From contig ATWQ01000001.1 in the NCBI GenBank assembly GCA_000421325.1, positions 124,001-188,000 of the forward strand: DNA of 64,000 nucleotides, in the 5' to 3' direction. Shown one piece after another: positions 8,341-17,078 of the stretch. The notes below the pieces were generated by a model, which saw only the letters and a list, made by a program, of their open reading frames with translations, was not told the DNA's origin and did no database searches. The stretch comes from an alpha proteobacterium SCGC AAA536-K22. Lineage in GTDB: Bacteria; Pseudomonadota; Alphaproteobacteria; Puniceispirillales; Marisalimonadaceae. Both the position numbers and the translations under genes were made by a program. How positions within the stretch are numbered: the stretch's first letter is position 1; every line of letters starts with the position of its first letter.

Positions 8341-9156
8341 ATGAATGGATCAGAATTTAACCTACCTGGAGTAAATTTACTCAACTTATATCAGTATTTG
8401 GTAATCTTTTTTGTGGCATCTTTAAGAATTTCGTCATTTTTAATCAGTGCACCATTTTTTTCACTAGGTGGAATTCCACTTCAAGTAAGGATAGTAGCTA
8501 GCATTAGCCTGACAGCGTTTTTATTTCCTGTCATAAAAGTACCTGATATACAAAACATGGAAGGTTTTAACTTATTTATACTAATTTTGTCAGAAATAGG
8601 TATAGGTTTATCAGTAGGGTTGATTTTAAATATTATTTTTTCGGCTGCAGCAGTTGCTGGCGAAAAGATTGCGTCGACTGCAGGACTTTCTATGTCTAGT
8701 ATGATTGATCCACAGTCTGGTGGTCAAACTTTAGTTCTTAGTACAGTCTTAACCCTATTTTTAATTTCTTGCTTTTTATCACTAGATGGACACTTATTTA
8801 TAATTAAAATGTTATTAGAGAGTTATGTATATTTACCAATTGGTATTATTCTAAATTTTTCCCAGATAAGTAATATCGCGATTGATACTTTTGGAAATAT
8901 GCTTTACCTAGCTGCCCTGATAAGTTTACCAATTGTAGGTGGATTATTATTAATACAGTGTTCCATTGGTATAATTACAAGATCCGCTCCCTCTCTTAAC
9001 CTTTTTTCCTTTGGTTTTCCAATAGCTTTGATAAGCGTTTTTATATTTTTGTATGCTGGAGTAGGTCCTATTTCAGATGCTTTTTCAGATTTGACAGGAA
9101 CAGCTATCAATTTAATTAATGATGTACTTCATTCAACCAAAAAGGGAACTTTTTAA
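8341..9156 (+). CDS. fliR: Flagellar export gate protein FliR
   Basis: FliR closes the FliP ring and completes the export gate. The protein has about six hydrophobic helices and the conserved LRISSFLISAPFFSLGGIP near the N-terminus. Other signatures are EIGIGLSVGLILN and GEKIASTAGLSMSSMIDPQ. Length (271 residues) is normal. Its stop codon is followed immediately by the flhB ATG, with no gap, indicating translational coupling. Confidence 0.96.
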   Translation: MNGSEFNLPGVNLLNLYQYLVIFFVASLRISSFLISAPFFSLGGIPLQVRIVASISLTAFLFPVIKVPDIQNMEGFNLFILILSEIGIGLSVGLILNIIFSAAAVAGEKIASTAGLSMSSMIDPQSGGQTLVLSTVLTLFLISCFLSLDGHLFIIKMLLESYVYLPIGIILNFSQISNIAIDTFGNMLYLAALISLPIVGGLLLIQCSIGIITRSAPSLNLFSFGFPIALISVFIFLYAGVGPISDAFSDLTGTAINLINDVLHSTKKGTF

Positions 9157-10302
9157 ATGGCTGAAGAAGATAATTCACAAGATAAAACCGAAGAACCTTC
9201 TCAACGAAAATTAGATAAAGCAGCTGAGGATGGTCAAGTATTATCCTCAAAAGAAATGTTTGTATTCACAACATTAATAATGGGCCTAATGGTATTAACA
9301 TCACTACCTTTTTTTGTGAAAGAATTTTTAGCTGTCTGGAAAATGTTTTTTTTATTTGACTTAAATTATATTATTAACGTTTCTCCAATGTCAGGAATAG
9401 AGAAATTAATAAAATACGTTATATACATAACTTTAATCATAGGCATTCCGTTGATACTTACAATTTTATTTACCCAAATGGCCGTAGGAGGTATTAATTT
9501 TGCTCCCAAAGGTTTCCATTTTAAATCTAATAGAATTAATCTTTTATCGGGCTTAAAAAGAATATTTTCGTCAAAAGGCCTAGTTGAATTAATTAAATCT
9601 CTATTTAAAGTTGGGTTATTAGGTGGAATTACCTATGGTGTAATATATTTTAATATTCAAGACATAATCAATTTATCAGAACGCAACCTTTACACTGCTT
9701 TATCAAATCTTCTCGATAATTTCCCACAACTAACAATTGCTTTATTAATTGCCCTTGGTTTTATAGCTATTTTTGATTTTATTTGGCAAAAATATACACA
9801 TGTAGAAAAATTAAAAATGACTATTAAGGAAGTAAAAGATGAACATAAGGATACTGATGGATCTCCAGAGGTTAAGCAAAAAATAAGACGATTACAAAAT
9901 GAAATCTCTAACAGAGCTGCCACTCAGACAGCTGCCCTTGATAATGTTAAAGATGCTTCCGCAATAATTACTAATCCTACACATTTTGCTGTAGCTATAA
10001 AATATGAAGTTGGTGAAACAGGAGCACCAACAATTTTGGCAATGGGGAGGGGAATGATAGCTGAAAAAATTATTAAGTTGGCCAATGAAAATAAAGTTAC
10101 TGTTTTTCAGAGTCCTTTATTAGCTCGTGCTCTATATTTTACTGGAGAAATAGGAAAAGAGATCTCAGAAAATTTATACTCAGCTGTTGCCACAGTATTA
10201 GCATATATATTTAAAATTGAAAGAGGTGAGGAAACTGAATATCCTGATTTTGAATTACCTGAAGATATGAGCTTTGATGAATATGGTAAAACATTAACTT
10301 AA
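9157..10302 (+). CDS. flhB: Flagellar export switch protein FlhB
   Basis: FlhB controls which substrates are exported and is switched by FliK. The N-terminus has the family start DKTEEPSQRKLDKAAEDGQV, followed by four membrane helices (about residues 30-215) and a cytoplasmic domain. The autocleavage motif NPTH is present, with the scissile bond between Asn273 and Pro274 by my count. This fits FliK being encoded upstream in the same block. Length (381 residues) is slightly above average owing to a C-terminal acidic tail. Confidence 0.97.
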   Translation: MAEEDNSQDKTEEPSQRKLDKAAEDGQVLSSKEMFVFTTLIMGLMVLTSLPFFVKEFLAVWKMFFLFDLNYIINVSPMSGIEKLIKYVIYITLIIGIPLILTILFTQMAVGGINFAPKGFHFKSNRINLLSGLKRIFSSKGLVELIKSLFKVGLLGGITYGVIYFNIQDIINLSERNLYTALSNLLDNFPQLTIALLIALGFIAIFDFIWQKYTHVEKLKMTIKEVKDEHKDTDGSPEVKQKIRRLQNEISNRAATQTAALDNVKDASAIITNPTHFAVAIKYEVGETGAPTILAMGRGMIAEKIIKLANENKVTVFQSPLLARALYFTGEIGKEISENLYSAVATVLAYIFKIERGEETEYPDFELPEDMSFDEYGKTLT

Positions 10303-10316
10303 AATATGGAGAACAT

Positions 10317-10541
10317 GTGAAAAGAAAAAAAACTTTTGGCCAGATAATAATTACTGCGATGTTTTTATGGTCTGCTTTATTATGCCATTTTGAAGCAAGT
10401 TCCCTCAGAGAAGAGGGTGACTTGACGAATGCAACACTATATTGGTTTTTTGGTTTTACTGCTGTCATGGGAGCATTAAGATTTAAAATTGCCGAATTAA
10501 TATATGGATTAATTGAGTTAAAAAATAAAAATAAGAAATAA
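10317..10541 (+). CDS. Small two-helix membrane protein of unknown function
   Basis: I do not recognise this 74-residue protein. It has a basic start (MKRKKTFG), hydrophobic stretches at about residues 8-24 and 41-66 and a Lys/Asn-rich tail, so it is probably a small inner-membrane protein. The GTG start has GGAG 5 bases upstream. An overlapping ATG at 10315 is followed directly by TGA and cannot be used. It begins 14 bases after flhB and is probably transcribed with the export-gate genes, but a flagellar role is only inferred from position. Confidence 0.65.
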   Translation: MKRKKTFGQIIITAMFLWSALLCHFEASSLREEGDLTNATLYWFFGFTAVMGALRFKIAELIYGLIELKNKNKK

Positions 10542-10552
10542 AGAATTAAATT

Positions 10553-10744
10553 GTGATTAATAATAAAAAAAATGAAAAGAAAATGGTTAAATGTAGTGGT
10601 TGCTATTATTTTTTTATCACTTACAAGAAAGACCGTCCATGGGGTTGTAAGAAATTTGGTTTTATTTCAAAATTTATCCCTGCAATGGAAGTCTTTAGTA
10701 CAACTGGTATAGAATGTGCATATAGAAAAGAAAAAGATCTGTAA
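10553..10744 (+). CDS. Four-cysteine miniprotein, unknown function
   Basis: A 63-residue basic protein with cysteines at positions 14, 17, 32 and 55 (CSGC, then PWGC, then GIEC) and the segment WGCKKFGFISK. The pattern resembles short uncharacterised bacterial proteins with a 'C..C..f..T....P.GC..fGf.s' layout. The cysteines could bind zinc or an iron-sulfur cluster, but which of these is unknown. The GTG at 10553 has a weak ribosome site; the ATG at 10583 would leave 53 residues and keep every cysteine. It lies between two membrane-protein genes downstream of flhB. Confidence 0.6.
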   Translation: MINNKKNEKKMVKCSGCYYFFITYKKDRPWGCKKFGFISKFIPAMEVFSTTGIECAYRKEKDL

Positions 10745-10788
10745 TTGTCAAATTAAGATAATTTTAATATTTTTATGGGATTTATAAA

Positions 10789-11502
10789 ATGGATACAAAA
10801 ATGGAAGCTGTACAAGAGAGTATAAAATTAGCTTTAGATGCAGCTGATGCGGCAACTGATGTAACCTCAGAATATAACAAAGTTAAAAAAGCTCATGCAT
10901 TATTGGAGGCTAAAGTGAAACAAATTCATAAATATACTACAGTAGTATTTTTATCATCTATTATTTCCGGTTTGGTAGTCATAGTGGTAAGTGCATTTTT
11001 GTTTATGCAATCATCTGATAAATTAACAAATATGACTGAAACAAGCAGAGAGGCTCTAGTTGTTTTTGCAGAAAATGTTGACGGTGTAAATGCATCTTTA
11101 AAAAACCTTGATACAGCCATAAAGAAACAAGGAGACCTGTTGGCTATTAATGAAAAATTAGTAGTTACACTTGATAAAATTGAAAAGCGAGTTGAAAAAT
11201 CTAACGAAAATACTGTTGGTGAATTACAATTAATTACAACTACTTTGATAAATGAATTGGGAAAAAATTCTCAAATCAGTATTGAAAACAATAAAAAGCT
11301 TAGTGCAAACTTGGTAAAGTTAAATCGCTCTAATAGCAAAACAATAGCTAAAGCTATTCAGCAAATAAGTAATAAAGCCATATATAAACAGATAGTTGCT
11401 AATCAAGCGATACAAGCTCAACAAATATCTAAACTTGTAAAGCAAAATAATAATGTTTTAGGAAAGATAGCGGATAAAACTAGTAGGATTAAATATCCAT
11501 AA
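10789..11502 (+). CDS. Membrane-anchored coiled-coil protein, unknown function
   Basis: I do not recognise this 237-residue protein. A short helical N-terminal part (about residues 1-48, rich in Ala and Asp) leads into one transmembrane helix (about 50-72). A long C-terminal region, rich in Asn, Lys and Gln and nearly free of Pro, then looks coiled-coil. The topology, one membrane anchor with a long helical domain, resembles scaffold or sensor stalks, but no catalytic motif is visible. It is the third of four unassigned genes following flhB. Confidence 0.65.
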   Translation: MDTKMEAVQESIKLALDAADAATDVTSEYNKVKKAHALLEAKVKQIHKYTTVVFLSSIISGLVVIVVSAFLFMQSSDKLTNMTETSREALVVFAENVDGVNASLKNLDTAIKKQGDLLAINEKLVVTLDKIEKRVEKSNENTVGELQLITTTLINELGKNSQISIENNKKLSANLVKLNRSNSKTIAKAIQQISNKAIYKQIVANQAIQAQQISKLVKQNNNVLGKIADKTSRIKYP

Positions 11503-11535
11503 TATATTAATATTTAATTTTGTGGGTCTGATTAT

Positions 11536-12243
11536 ATGAATGAAGAAACTAAAATTGAAAAAGATTTTTTACAAATTAAATCTATAAGAACTTCTTCTAA
11601 TGGATTTATTATGAAGTTACATGAGGGTGATATAATTATAGCTCTTGATGGTTTATTGATAAATAAAAGTTATGACGATTTATCTAAGGAATTGAACGAA
11701 ATAAAAGATAAAAAAATTCTTACATTATATAGGGATGGAGTATTTTTTAACACTTTTGTCTATGGTTCTTTAGGTGTCATATGTGAAAATATTAATTCTA
11801 ATACTATACCAGTTTTAGATAACTTAGATCCTAATAATTATTTCAATAAAGATGACTTTTATTTTCAGTTTGAAGTTTTTAAAAAACCAGGAAAAACAGC
11901 TATTTTACTAAATACTTTTCCTACAATACTTGCAAGCCTTGCCCCACCTTTGTGGATGTTACAAAATAGATTATGGACTTTTTTTTGTATTTCCTTAGTT
12001 TTTTATTTCTTTCTTTTAATGATTTCCCCTTGGTTATTTTTTATCGGTTGGATATTAAAATCATGGTATGTTGGAAATAGCCAGATTGATATTTTAAGGC
12101 TTTTTTACAGAATGCATAACTATAGATTAAGCCTGAGTTTTTGTGCAAGGACTGAAAAGGAAGCTCAGGAGATTGCAAGGCAATTTGACGATAAAGTTGA
12201 TTTTTATTATTCTTATCTTGAACCTGTTATATTAGAAGATTGA
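11536..12243 (+). CDS. PDZ-like/membrane protein, unknown function
   Basis: The N-terminal 75 residues look PDZ-like: GFIMKLHEGDIIIALDGLLI followed by SYDDLSKEL and KKILTLYRDG, matching the 'l..GD.I..idG..v' and 'l.v.R.G' strands of PDZ domains. The C-terminal half has two strongly hydrophobic stretches (about residues 125-180) with PPLWMLQNRLWTFF, reminiscent of DUF2628-type proteins. A soluble tail, TEKEAQEIARQFD, follows. Function is unknown. It ends the flagellar-side transcription unit and overlaps the convergent SDR gene by 31 bases. Confidence 0.65.
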   Translation: MNEETKIEKDFLQIKSIRTSSNGFIMKLHEGDIIIALDGLLINKSYDDLSKELNEIKDKKILTLYRDGVFFNTFVYGSLGVICENINSNTIPVLDNLDPNNYFNKDDFYFQFEVFKKPGKTAILLNTFPTILASLAPPLWMLQNRLWTFFCISLVFYFFLLMISPWLFFIGWILKSWYVGNSQIDILRLFYRMHNYRLSLSFCARTEKEAQEIARQFDDKVDFYYSYLEPVILED

Positions 12244-12950
12244 TTTAATTTCATTAGATCGATCGTATCGCCTTTATAAAGTTTATCCAAAAAAATTATC
12301 TCTATTATTATTTTAGCTACTTCACTAGGATTTTGAAGATTTTCTATATTTTCTCCAGGCATTGCTTGATTTCTTATTCGAGTATTAGTTTTGCCTGGGT
12401 TGATAATAGAAATAGATAAATTATTATGTTTATTTTCAGCTGACCATATTTTAATCATATGTTCGAGAGAAGCTTTGGATACTGCATAGGCTCCCCAGAA
12501 TGGTCTAGCTTCAATAGCTACAGTTGAAGTCAAAAAACAAGCTTTGGGATAGTAACTTTTCTTTAATAGCGCGTCACATGAACGTATTAATCTATGGTTG
12601 CTTATTGAGTTAACCATCATAACTTCTAAAAATTCATCATTGCTTTGATGGTGTATAGGTCCTAAAGTACCTAGGATAGCCGCATTAGCAATTAAAATAT
12701 CTAATTTCCCCCAACGTTTAAATATTTCTTTTCCTAAATTATCTAAGCCATGCAAATCTTTCATATCTAACTTAACAACAGTACATGTACCTCCATTATC
12801 AATAATAGACTTCTCTGTTTTTATTAGTCTTGATAAAGACCTAGCAGTAATTATCGTATGAATATTTTTCTTTGCCAGTTGTATTGCAATTTCAGCTCCT
12901 ATACCACTACTAGCACCGGTTATTAAGGCTATTTGTTTATTTTTATTCAT
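12213..12950 (-). CDS. Short-chain dehydrogenase/reductase
   Basis: A classical SDR of 245 residues that probably uses NAD(P)H; the substrate is unknown. The nucleotide-binding motif TGASSGIG lies near residue 13, followed by NAA (structural strand 4) and the catalytic set with Ser in LTSTVA and Tyr/Lys in YAVSK. It follows purF with an 8-base overlap, a pairing common in alphaproteobacteria where the SDR is usually left unnamed. Its 3' end overlaps the convergent PDZ-like gene. Confidence 0.88.
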   Translation of the reverse strand: MNKNKQIALITGASSGIGAEIAIQLAKKNIHTIITARSLSRLIKTEKSIIDNGGTCTVVKLDMKDLHGLDNLGKEIFKRWGKLDILIANAAILGTLGPIHHQSNDEFLEVMMVNSISNHRLIRSCDALLKKSYYPKACFLTSTVAIEARPFWGAYAVSKASLEHMIKIWSAENKHNNLSISIINPGKTNTRIRNQAMPGENIENLQNPSEVAKIIIEIIFLDKLYKGDTIDLMKLNQSSNITGSR

Positions 12951-14367
12951 AAATTTTTTTATTAAGTTCTAAAATTTCACATACATCTATTGGATACTCT
13001 CCGGTAAAACAATGATCAGTAAATTGAGGTGTTTCAGGGTTCCTTTTATCACATCCCATAGCTTTATAAGTTCCAGCTAAAGATAGAAAAAATAAAGATT
13101 TTGCTCCTACAAGCTTAGTCATTTCTTTTAAATCAGATTGAGATGCAATTAATTCATTATAATTTGGCGTATCTATTCCATAAAAATCAGGATGCATAAT
13201 AGGAGGGCATGATATTCCTAAATGAACTTCTTTTGCTCCTGCTTCATAAACCATTTTAACGATTTTGCTAGCTGTTGTTCCTCTAACTATTGAATCATCA
13301 ATTAGAATAACTTTTTTATTTTCTATACATGATTTATTTACACTATGTTTAAGCTTGACTCCAAATTGTCTTATTGTTTGTGAAGGTTCTATAAATGTAC
13401 GACCTACATAATGACTTCTTATAATGCCTAGTTCAAATGGTATAAATGATTTTTGCGAAAAACCTATTGCAGCAGAAACACCTGAGTCAGGGATAGGTAC
13501 AACCACATCTGCTGTTATGTTATTTTCATTTGCTAATTGCTCTCCTAAAGCTTTTCTATAAGTATATACAGTTTTATTTCCAACTATACTATCTGGACTT
13601 GCGAAATAAATTCTTTCAAAAATACAAGGTCTTTCGGGAACTTTCTGAAAGGGCTTAATCGATTCGATTCCATTCTCAGTGATTATAACTATCTCACCAT
13701 TCTCTACGTCTCGTATATATTTTGCTCCAATCATGTCAAGGGCACAAGTTTCTGAAGCTAATACGGGAGAACCATCTTTTTCACCTAAAACTAAAGGCCT
13801 TATTCCAAATGGATCTCTTACTCCAATCAGTTTTTTGTTAGTTAGTATTACTAGAGAATAAGCACCTTTAATTTGATTGAGAGCATCTATTAACTTATTA
13901 ATTAATTTTTTTTTCTTTGACCTAGCAACTAATTGTAAAATAATCTCTGTGTCAGAAGACGTTTGAAAAATAGACCCACTTTCAACTAATTTTTTTTTAA
14001 TAGAATATGTATTAGTTAAGTTACCATTATGTGCACATGCAAAGCCACCAATTGCTAAATTTGCAAATAATGGTTGCAGATTTTCAGGTTTAGACTCGCC
14101 AGTTGTTGAATATCTTACGTGACCAATTGCTGTTTTTCCTGGGAGTTGAGATAAGATATTAGTATTATTAAAATTGTCTCCTACTAAACCTTGCTTGCGC
14201 ACTGAATGAAAATTATTTCCGTCAAAACTAACTATTCCAGCACCTTCTTGACCTCTATGTTGAAGAGAATGAAGTCCTAAAGTGGTTAACACAGAAGCTT
14301 CCTCGGTCCCAAATATTCCAAATACTCCACATTCATCTTTATATCTGTCGGTATATTTGCAATACAT
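12943..14367 (-). CDS. purF: Amidophosphoribosyltransferase PurF
   Basis: PurF makes 5-phosphoribosylamine from PRPP and glutamine, the first committed step of purine synthesis. A 12-residue leader precedes Cys13 in DECGVFGIFG, so the enzyme is probably processed to expose the Cys as glutamine-amidase nucleophile. The PRPP loop is VILIDDSIVRGTT. The C-terminal region HCFTGEYP has one Cys where Bacillus-type enzymes have a Cys pair for the 4Fe-4S cluster, so cluster binding is doubtful. It lies 23 bases downstream of cvpA, the usual partner. Confidence 0.96.
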   Translation of the reverse strand: MYCKYTDRYKDECGVFGIFGTEEASVLTTLGLHSLQHRGQEGAGIVSFDGNNFHSVRKQGLVGDNFNNTNILSQLPGKTAIGHVRYSTTGESKPENLQPLFANLAIGGFACAHNGNLTNTYSIKKKLVESGSIFQTSSDTEIILQLVARSKKKKLINKLIDALNQIKGAYSLVILTNKKLIGVRDPFGIRPLVLGEKDGSPVLASETCALDMIGAKYIRDVENGEIVIITENGIESIKPFQKVPERPCIFERIYFASPDSIVGNKTVYTYRKALGEQLANENNITADVVVPIPDSGVSAAIGFSQKSFIPFELGIIRSHYVGRTFIEPSQTIRQFGVKLKHSVNKSCIENKKVILIDDSIVRGTTASKIVKMVYEAGAKEVHLGISCPPIMHPDFYGIDTPNYNELIASQSDLKEMTKLVGAKSLFFLSLAGTYKAMGCDKRNPETPQFTDHCFTGEYPIDVCEILELNKKIYE

Positions 14368-14390
14368 TAAGAATCCTCAAAACTCATATT

Positions 14391-14930
14391 TTATATATCT
14401 TCTTTTTTTATTTGATCGTCTATTGGTTCAACCTGTTCAATAAAAAAATCACTTAAAGTATCCGTAGTATTTTTTAAATATTCGTAAGTATAAGCCTCTA
14501 AAATTAAATCTGGTAATTTTTTTTCTTTCCCTATTAAATAAAGAAACCCTAGATAAAATAAAACAACTATTAGCGCACCCCTAAAAATGCCAAATAAAAA
14601 GCCAAAAACTTTATCCAAAAATAATATTTCAGAAAAATTGAATTTTGGTGACAACCATTTTGAAATGAGGTGTGAAATGAATAAAGTTGTTAAAAAGGGA
14701 AAACTAAATGCAATAACGTCAATTACAATTTTTTGTGAAATATAATCTACTAGTTCTAGTTTAAACTTTTCAAATAAATTAAAAGCTACAAATAAAGAAA
14801 AAATCCAGGATATAATACTAAATGTTTCTTTTATAAAGCCTCTAAAAGTAGCGACTATACAAGAAGTAAGGATAATTATTAAAATTAATATATCAACTAT
14901 ATTAAAATAAATGTTGTTAAATATTTCCAT
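14391..14930 (-). CDS. cvpA: CvpA family membrane protein
   Basis: CvpA is an inner-membrane protein named for colicin V production; its exact role is unclear. The 179-residue sequence has four hydrophobic segments (about residues 8-28, 33-52, 70-90 and 110-130). The family motif FRGFIKETFSIISWI follows the first, and GFLFGIFRGALIVVLFY is also present. It overlaps radA by one base and precedes purF, matching the radA-cvpA-purF order common in alphaproteobacteria. Confidence 0.93.
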   Translation of the reverse strand: MEIFNNIYFNIVDILILIIILTSCIVATFRGFIKETFSIISWIFSLFVAFNLFEKFKLELVDYISQKIVIDVIAFSFPFLTTLFISHLISKWLSPKFNFSEILFLDKVFGFLFGIFRGALIVVLFYLGFLYLIGKEKKLPDLILEAYTYEYLKNTTDTLSDFFIEQVEPIDDQIKKEDI

Positions 14931-16306
14931 TAGCTCAATTCATTCATAACATCTTTATTAATTAAATTTACTAAATCATTTAGTAGATTAATAGAGTTAT
15001 AGTTCAAATTTTTTTGTATTATAGTTTTTTGTTTATTGGGTAAGTAAATTTGATTAAAGCCTAGTTTTAATGCTTCTTTAATTCTCACTTCAGGTTGAGT
15101 TACTTTTCTGATTTCACCTGAAAGACCAACTTCTCCAAAAAAAACACCAGAAAAAGACAAAGGAACATTTTTTACTGAAGAAATAATTGATGCAGCTACA
15201 GCTAAATCAGCTGCTGGTTCAAATATTCTGATACCACCAGCGATGTTCAAAAAAATATCCATGTTTGATAAGTGGATTTTACATCTTGCTTCTAGAACTG
15301 CACATAACATTGAGAGTCTAGATATATCCCAGCCAACAATAGTTCTTCTTGGAGAGGCGAGTGTTGATGGAGTTACCAAAGCCTGAACTTCTACAAGAAT
15401 TGGTCTCGTTCCTTCCAAACCTGCAAAAATTGAAGTGCCAGATATATTTTTTTGTCTATCAGATAAAAATAAAGCGGAAGGATTTTTAATTTCTTTCAGC
15501 CCATCTCTTAACATTTCAAAAACACCAATCTCATTTGTAGGTCCAAATCTATTTTTTATACTTCTTAAGATTCTATATTGAAGATTATTATCCCCATCAA
15601 AATATAAAACAGTATCCACCATATGTTCCAAGACACGAGGTCCAGCGATTGAACCGTCCTTGGTAACATGTCCGATTAAGATTAGAATAGAGTTTGTTTT
15701 TTTTGCAGCAATAATTAATTCATGTGTACTTGCTCTGACCTGAGACACAGTTCCTGGTGAGCTGTCTAATTGAGGTAAATACATAGTTTGAATAGAGTCA
15801 ATTACCAATATATGTCTTTTTCCAATAGAACTTGTGGTTGCTGCTATATCTGATGCATTTGTAACAGAAGCAAATTGAATATTATTGTCTTTTAAACCAA
15901 GTCTATCTGCTCTCATTTTTATTTGAGATAAACTTTCTTCACCAGAAACGTATATACATTCTTCTTTAAGTTTTGATAAATTACCAACTAGTTGTAATAA
16001 CAATGTTGATTTACCAATACCAGGATCACCGCCAATTAAAGTAACTGATCCAGGTACAAACCCACCCCCAATAACTCTATCTACCTCAGACAAATTTGAT
16101 GTAATTCTCGAATGATCATATGCTTCATTTTTTAAATATTCAAAACTAATAGTTTGTCCATTTGATTTAGATAAAATACCAGATGGTTTTATGTTTTTTT
16201 CTTCTATTAAGGTGTTCCACTCATTACATTGTTCACACTTACCAATCCATTTCGGATAAACTGATCCACATGATTGACAAATATATTGTTTGTTAGATTT
16301 TGCCAT
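14930..16306 (-). CDS. radA: DNA repair protein RadA
   Basis: RadA (Sms) is a RecA-like helicase that helps process recombination intermediates. An N-terminal zinc finger has Cys10, Cys13, Cys24 and Cys27. Walker A is GGDPGIGKS (residues 92-100), the RadA-specific motif KNRFG lies near residue 250, and a Lon-like C-terminal domain contains GGIRIFEPAADLAVAASI and the end motif LGFNQIYLPN. Length (458 residues) is normal. It overlaps the gene on each side by one base. Confidence 0.97.
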   Translation of the reverse strand: MAKSNKQYICQSCGSVYPKWIGKCEQCNEWNTLIEEKNIKPSGILSKSNGQTISFEYLKNEAYDHSRITSNLSEVDRVIGGGFVPGSVTLIGGDPGIGKSTLLLQLVGNLSKLKEECIYVSGEESLSQIKMRADRLGLKDNNIQFASVTNASDIAATTSSIGKRHILVIDSIQTMYLPQLDSSPGTVSQVRASTHELIIAAKKTNSILILIGHVTKDGSIAGPRVLEHMVDTVLYFDGDNNLQYRILRSIKNRFGPTNEIGVFEMLRDGLKEIKNPSALFLSDRQKNISGTSIFAGLEGTRPILVEVQALVTPSTLASPRRTIVGWDISRLSMLCAVLEARCKIHLSNMDIFLNIAGGIRIFEPAADLAVAASIISSVKNVPLSFSGVFFGEVGLSGEIRKVTQPEVRIKEALKLGFNQIYLPNKQKTIIQKNLNYNSINLLNDLVNLINKDVMNELS

Positions 16307-17076
16307 TAAATAAATAGCTTAGGATTTGTTGATTTAATAAAGTCTTTTATTTTTGGATTATTTGCTTTCAACATATCTTCAGGTGTTCCTGACCATGCAA
16401 TAGTTTGCTTATCAATTAAAATTACTTTATCAGCTATTCGACAGACTGATGACATATCATGAGTAATTGTAATTGCACTACCACCCACTGTCTTAACAGC
16501 GGTTTTAATTAATTTGTCAATTAAGCTTCCTGTTACTGGGTCTAAACCAGAAGTAGGTTCATCAAATAATAATACTTTTGGGTCTCCGCATATAGCTCTA
16601 GCTATTGCGACCCTTTTCTGCATTCCTCCAGAAATTTCTGAGGGATAAAGGGTTAAAATTTCAGAATTTAAGCCTAATTGTTCTATTATAGATAATGCTA
16701 ATTTTTTTCCATCTTTATCAGAAAGTTTGTCTTTATTTCTAATTTTGAAAACAATATTTTCCCAATTTTGCAAAGAATCAAATAATGCGCCATGTTGAAA
16801 TGTAATTCCTAAATCAAGTAAAACTTTTTCTTTCGCAGACCGTTTTAAGTTAACCATTTCTAAACCGTTTATTTTAATGGAACCTTTGTCTGGTGTTAAT
16901 AAACCAATGATATTTTTGAGAAGCACGGACTTACCAGATCCTGATGCGCCTATTATGGCTAGAGACTCACCTTCAAATAGTTTAAAATTAATATTATTTA
17001 AAACCATAGTATCATTAAAACCCTTAGTAAGGTTTTTAACTTCAATTATTACTTTATTATTAAATTTATTTTTCAT
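16306..17076 (-). CDS. mlaF: Phospholipid-transport ABC ATPase (MlaF type)
   Basis: This is the ATPase of an Mla-type retrograde phospholipid transporter that keeps the outer membrane asymmetric. Walker A is GASGSGKS, the ABC signature is ISGGMQKRVAIARA and Walker B is VLLFDEPTSGLD. The GGMQKR variant and the Asp-Pro pair in SGLDPVT are typical of MlaF/Ttg2A. It is 2 bases downstream of the mlaE permease gene. No mlaD, mlaB or mlaC gene is adjacent, so partner subunits must be elsewhere. Confidence 0.93.
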   Translation of the reverse strand: MKNKFNNKVIIEVKNLTKGFNDTMVLNNINFKLFEGESLAIIGASGSGKSVLLKNIIGLLTPDKGSIKINGLEMVNLKRSAKEKVLLDLGITFQHGALFDSLQNWENIVFKIRNKDKLSDKDGKKLALSIIEQLGLNSEILTLYPSEISGGMQKRVAIARAICGDPKVLLFDEPTSGLDPVTGSLIDKLIKTAVKTVGGSAITITHDMSSVCRIADKVILIDKQTIAWSGTPEDMLKANNPKIKDFIKSTNPKLFI

Positions 17077-17078
17077 TT

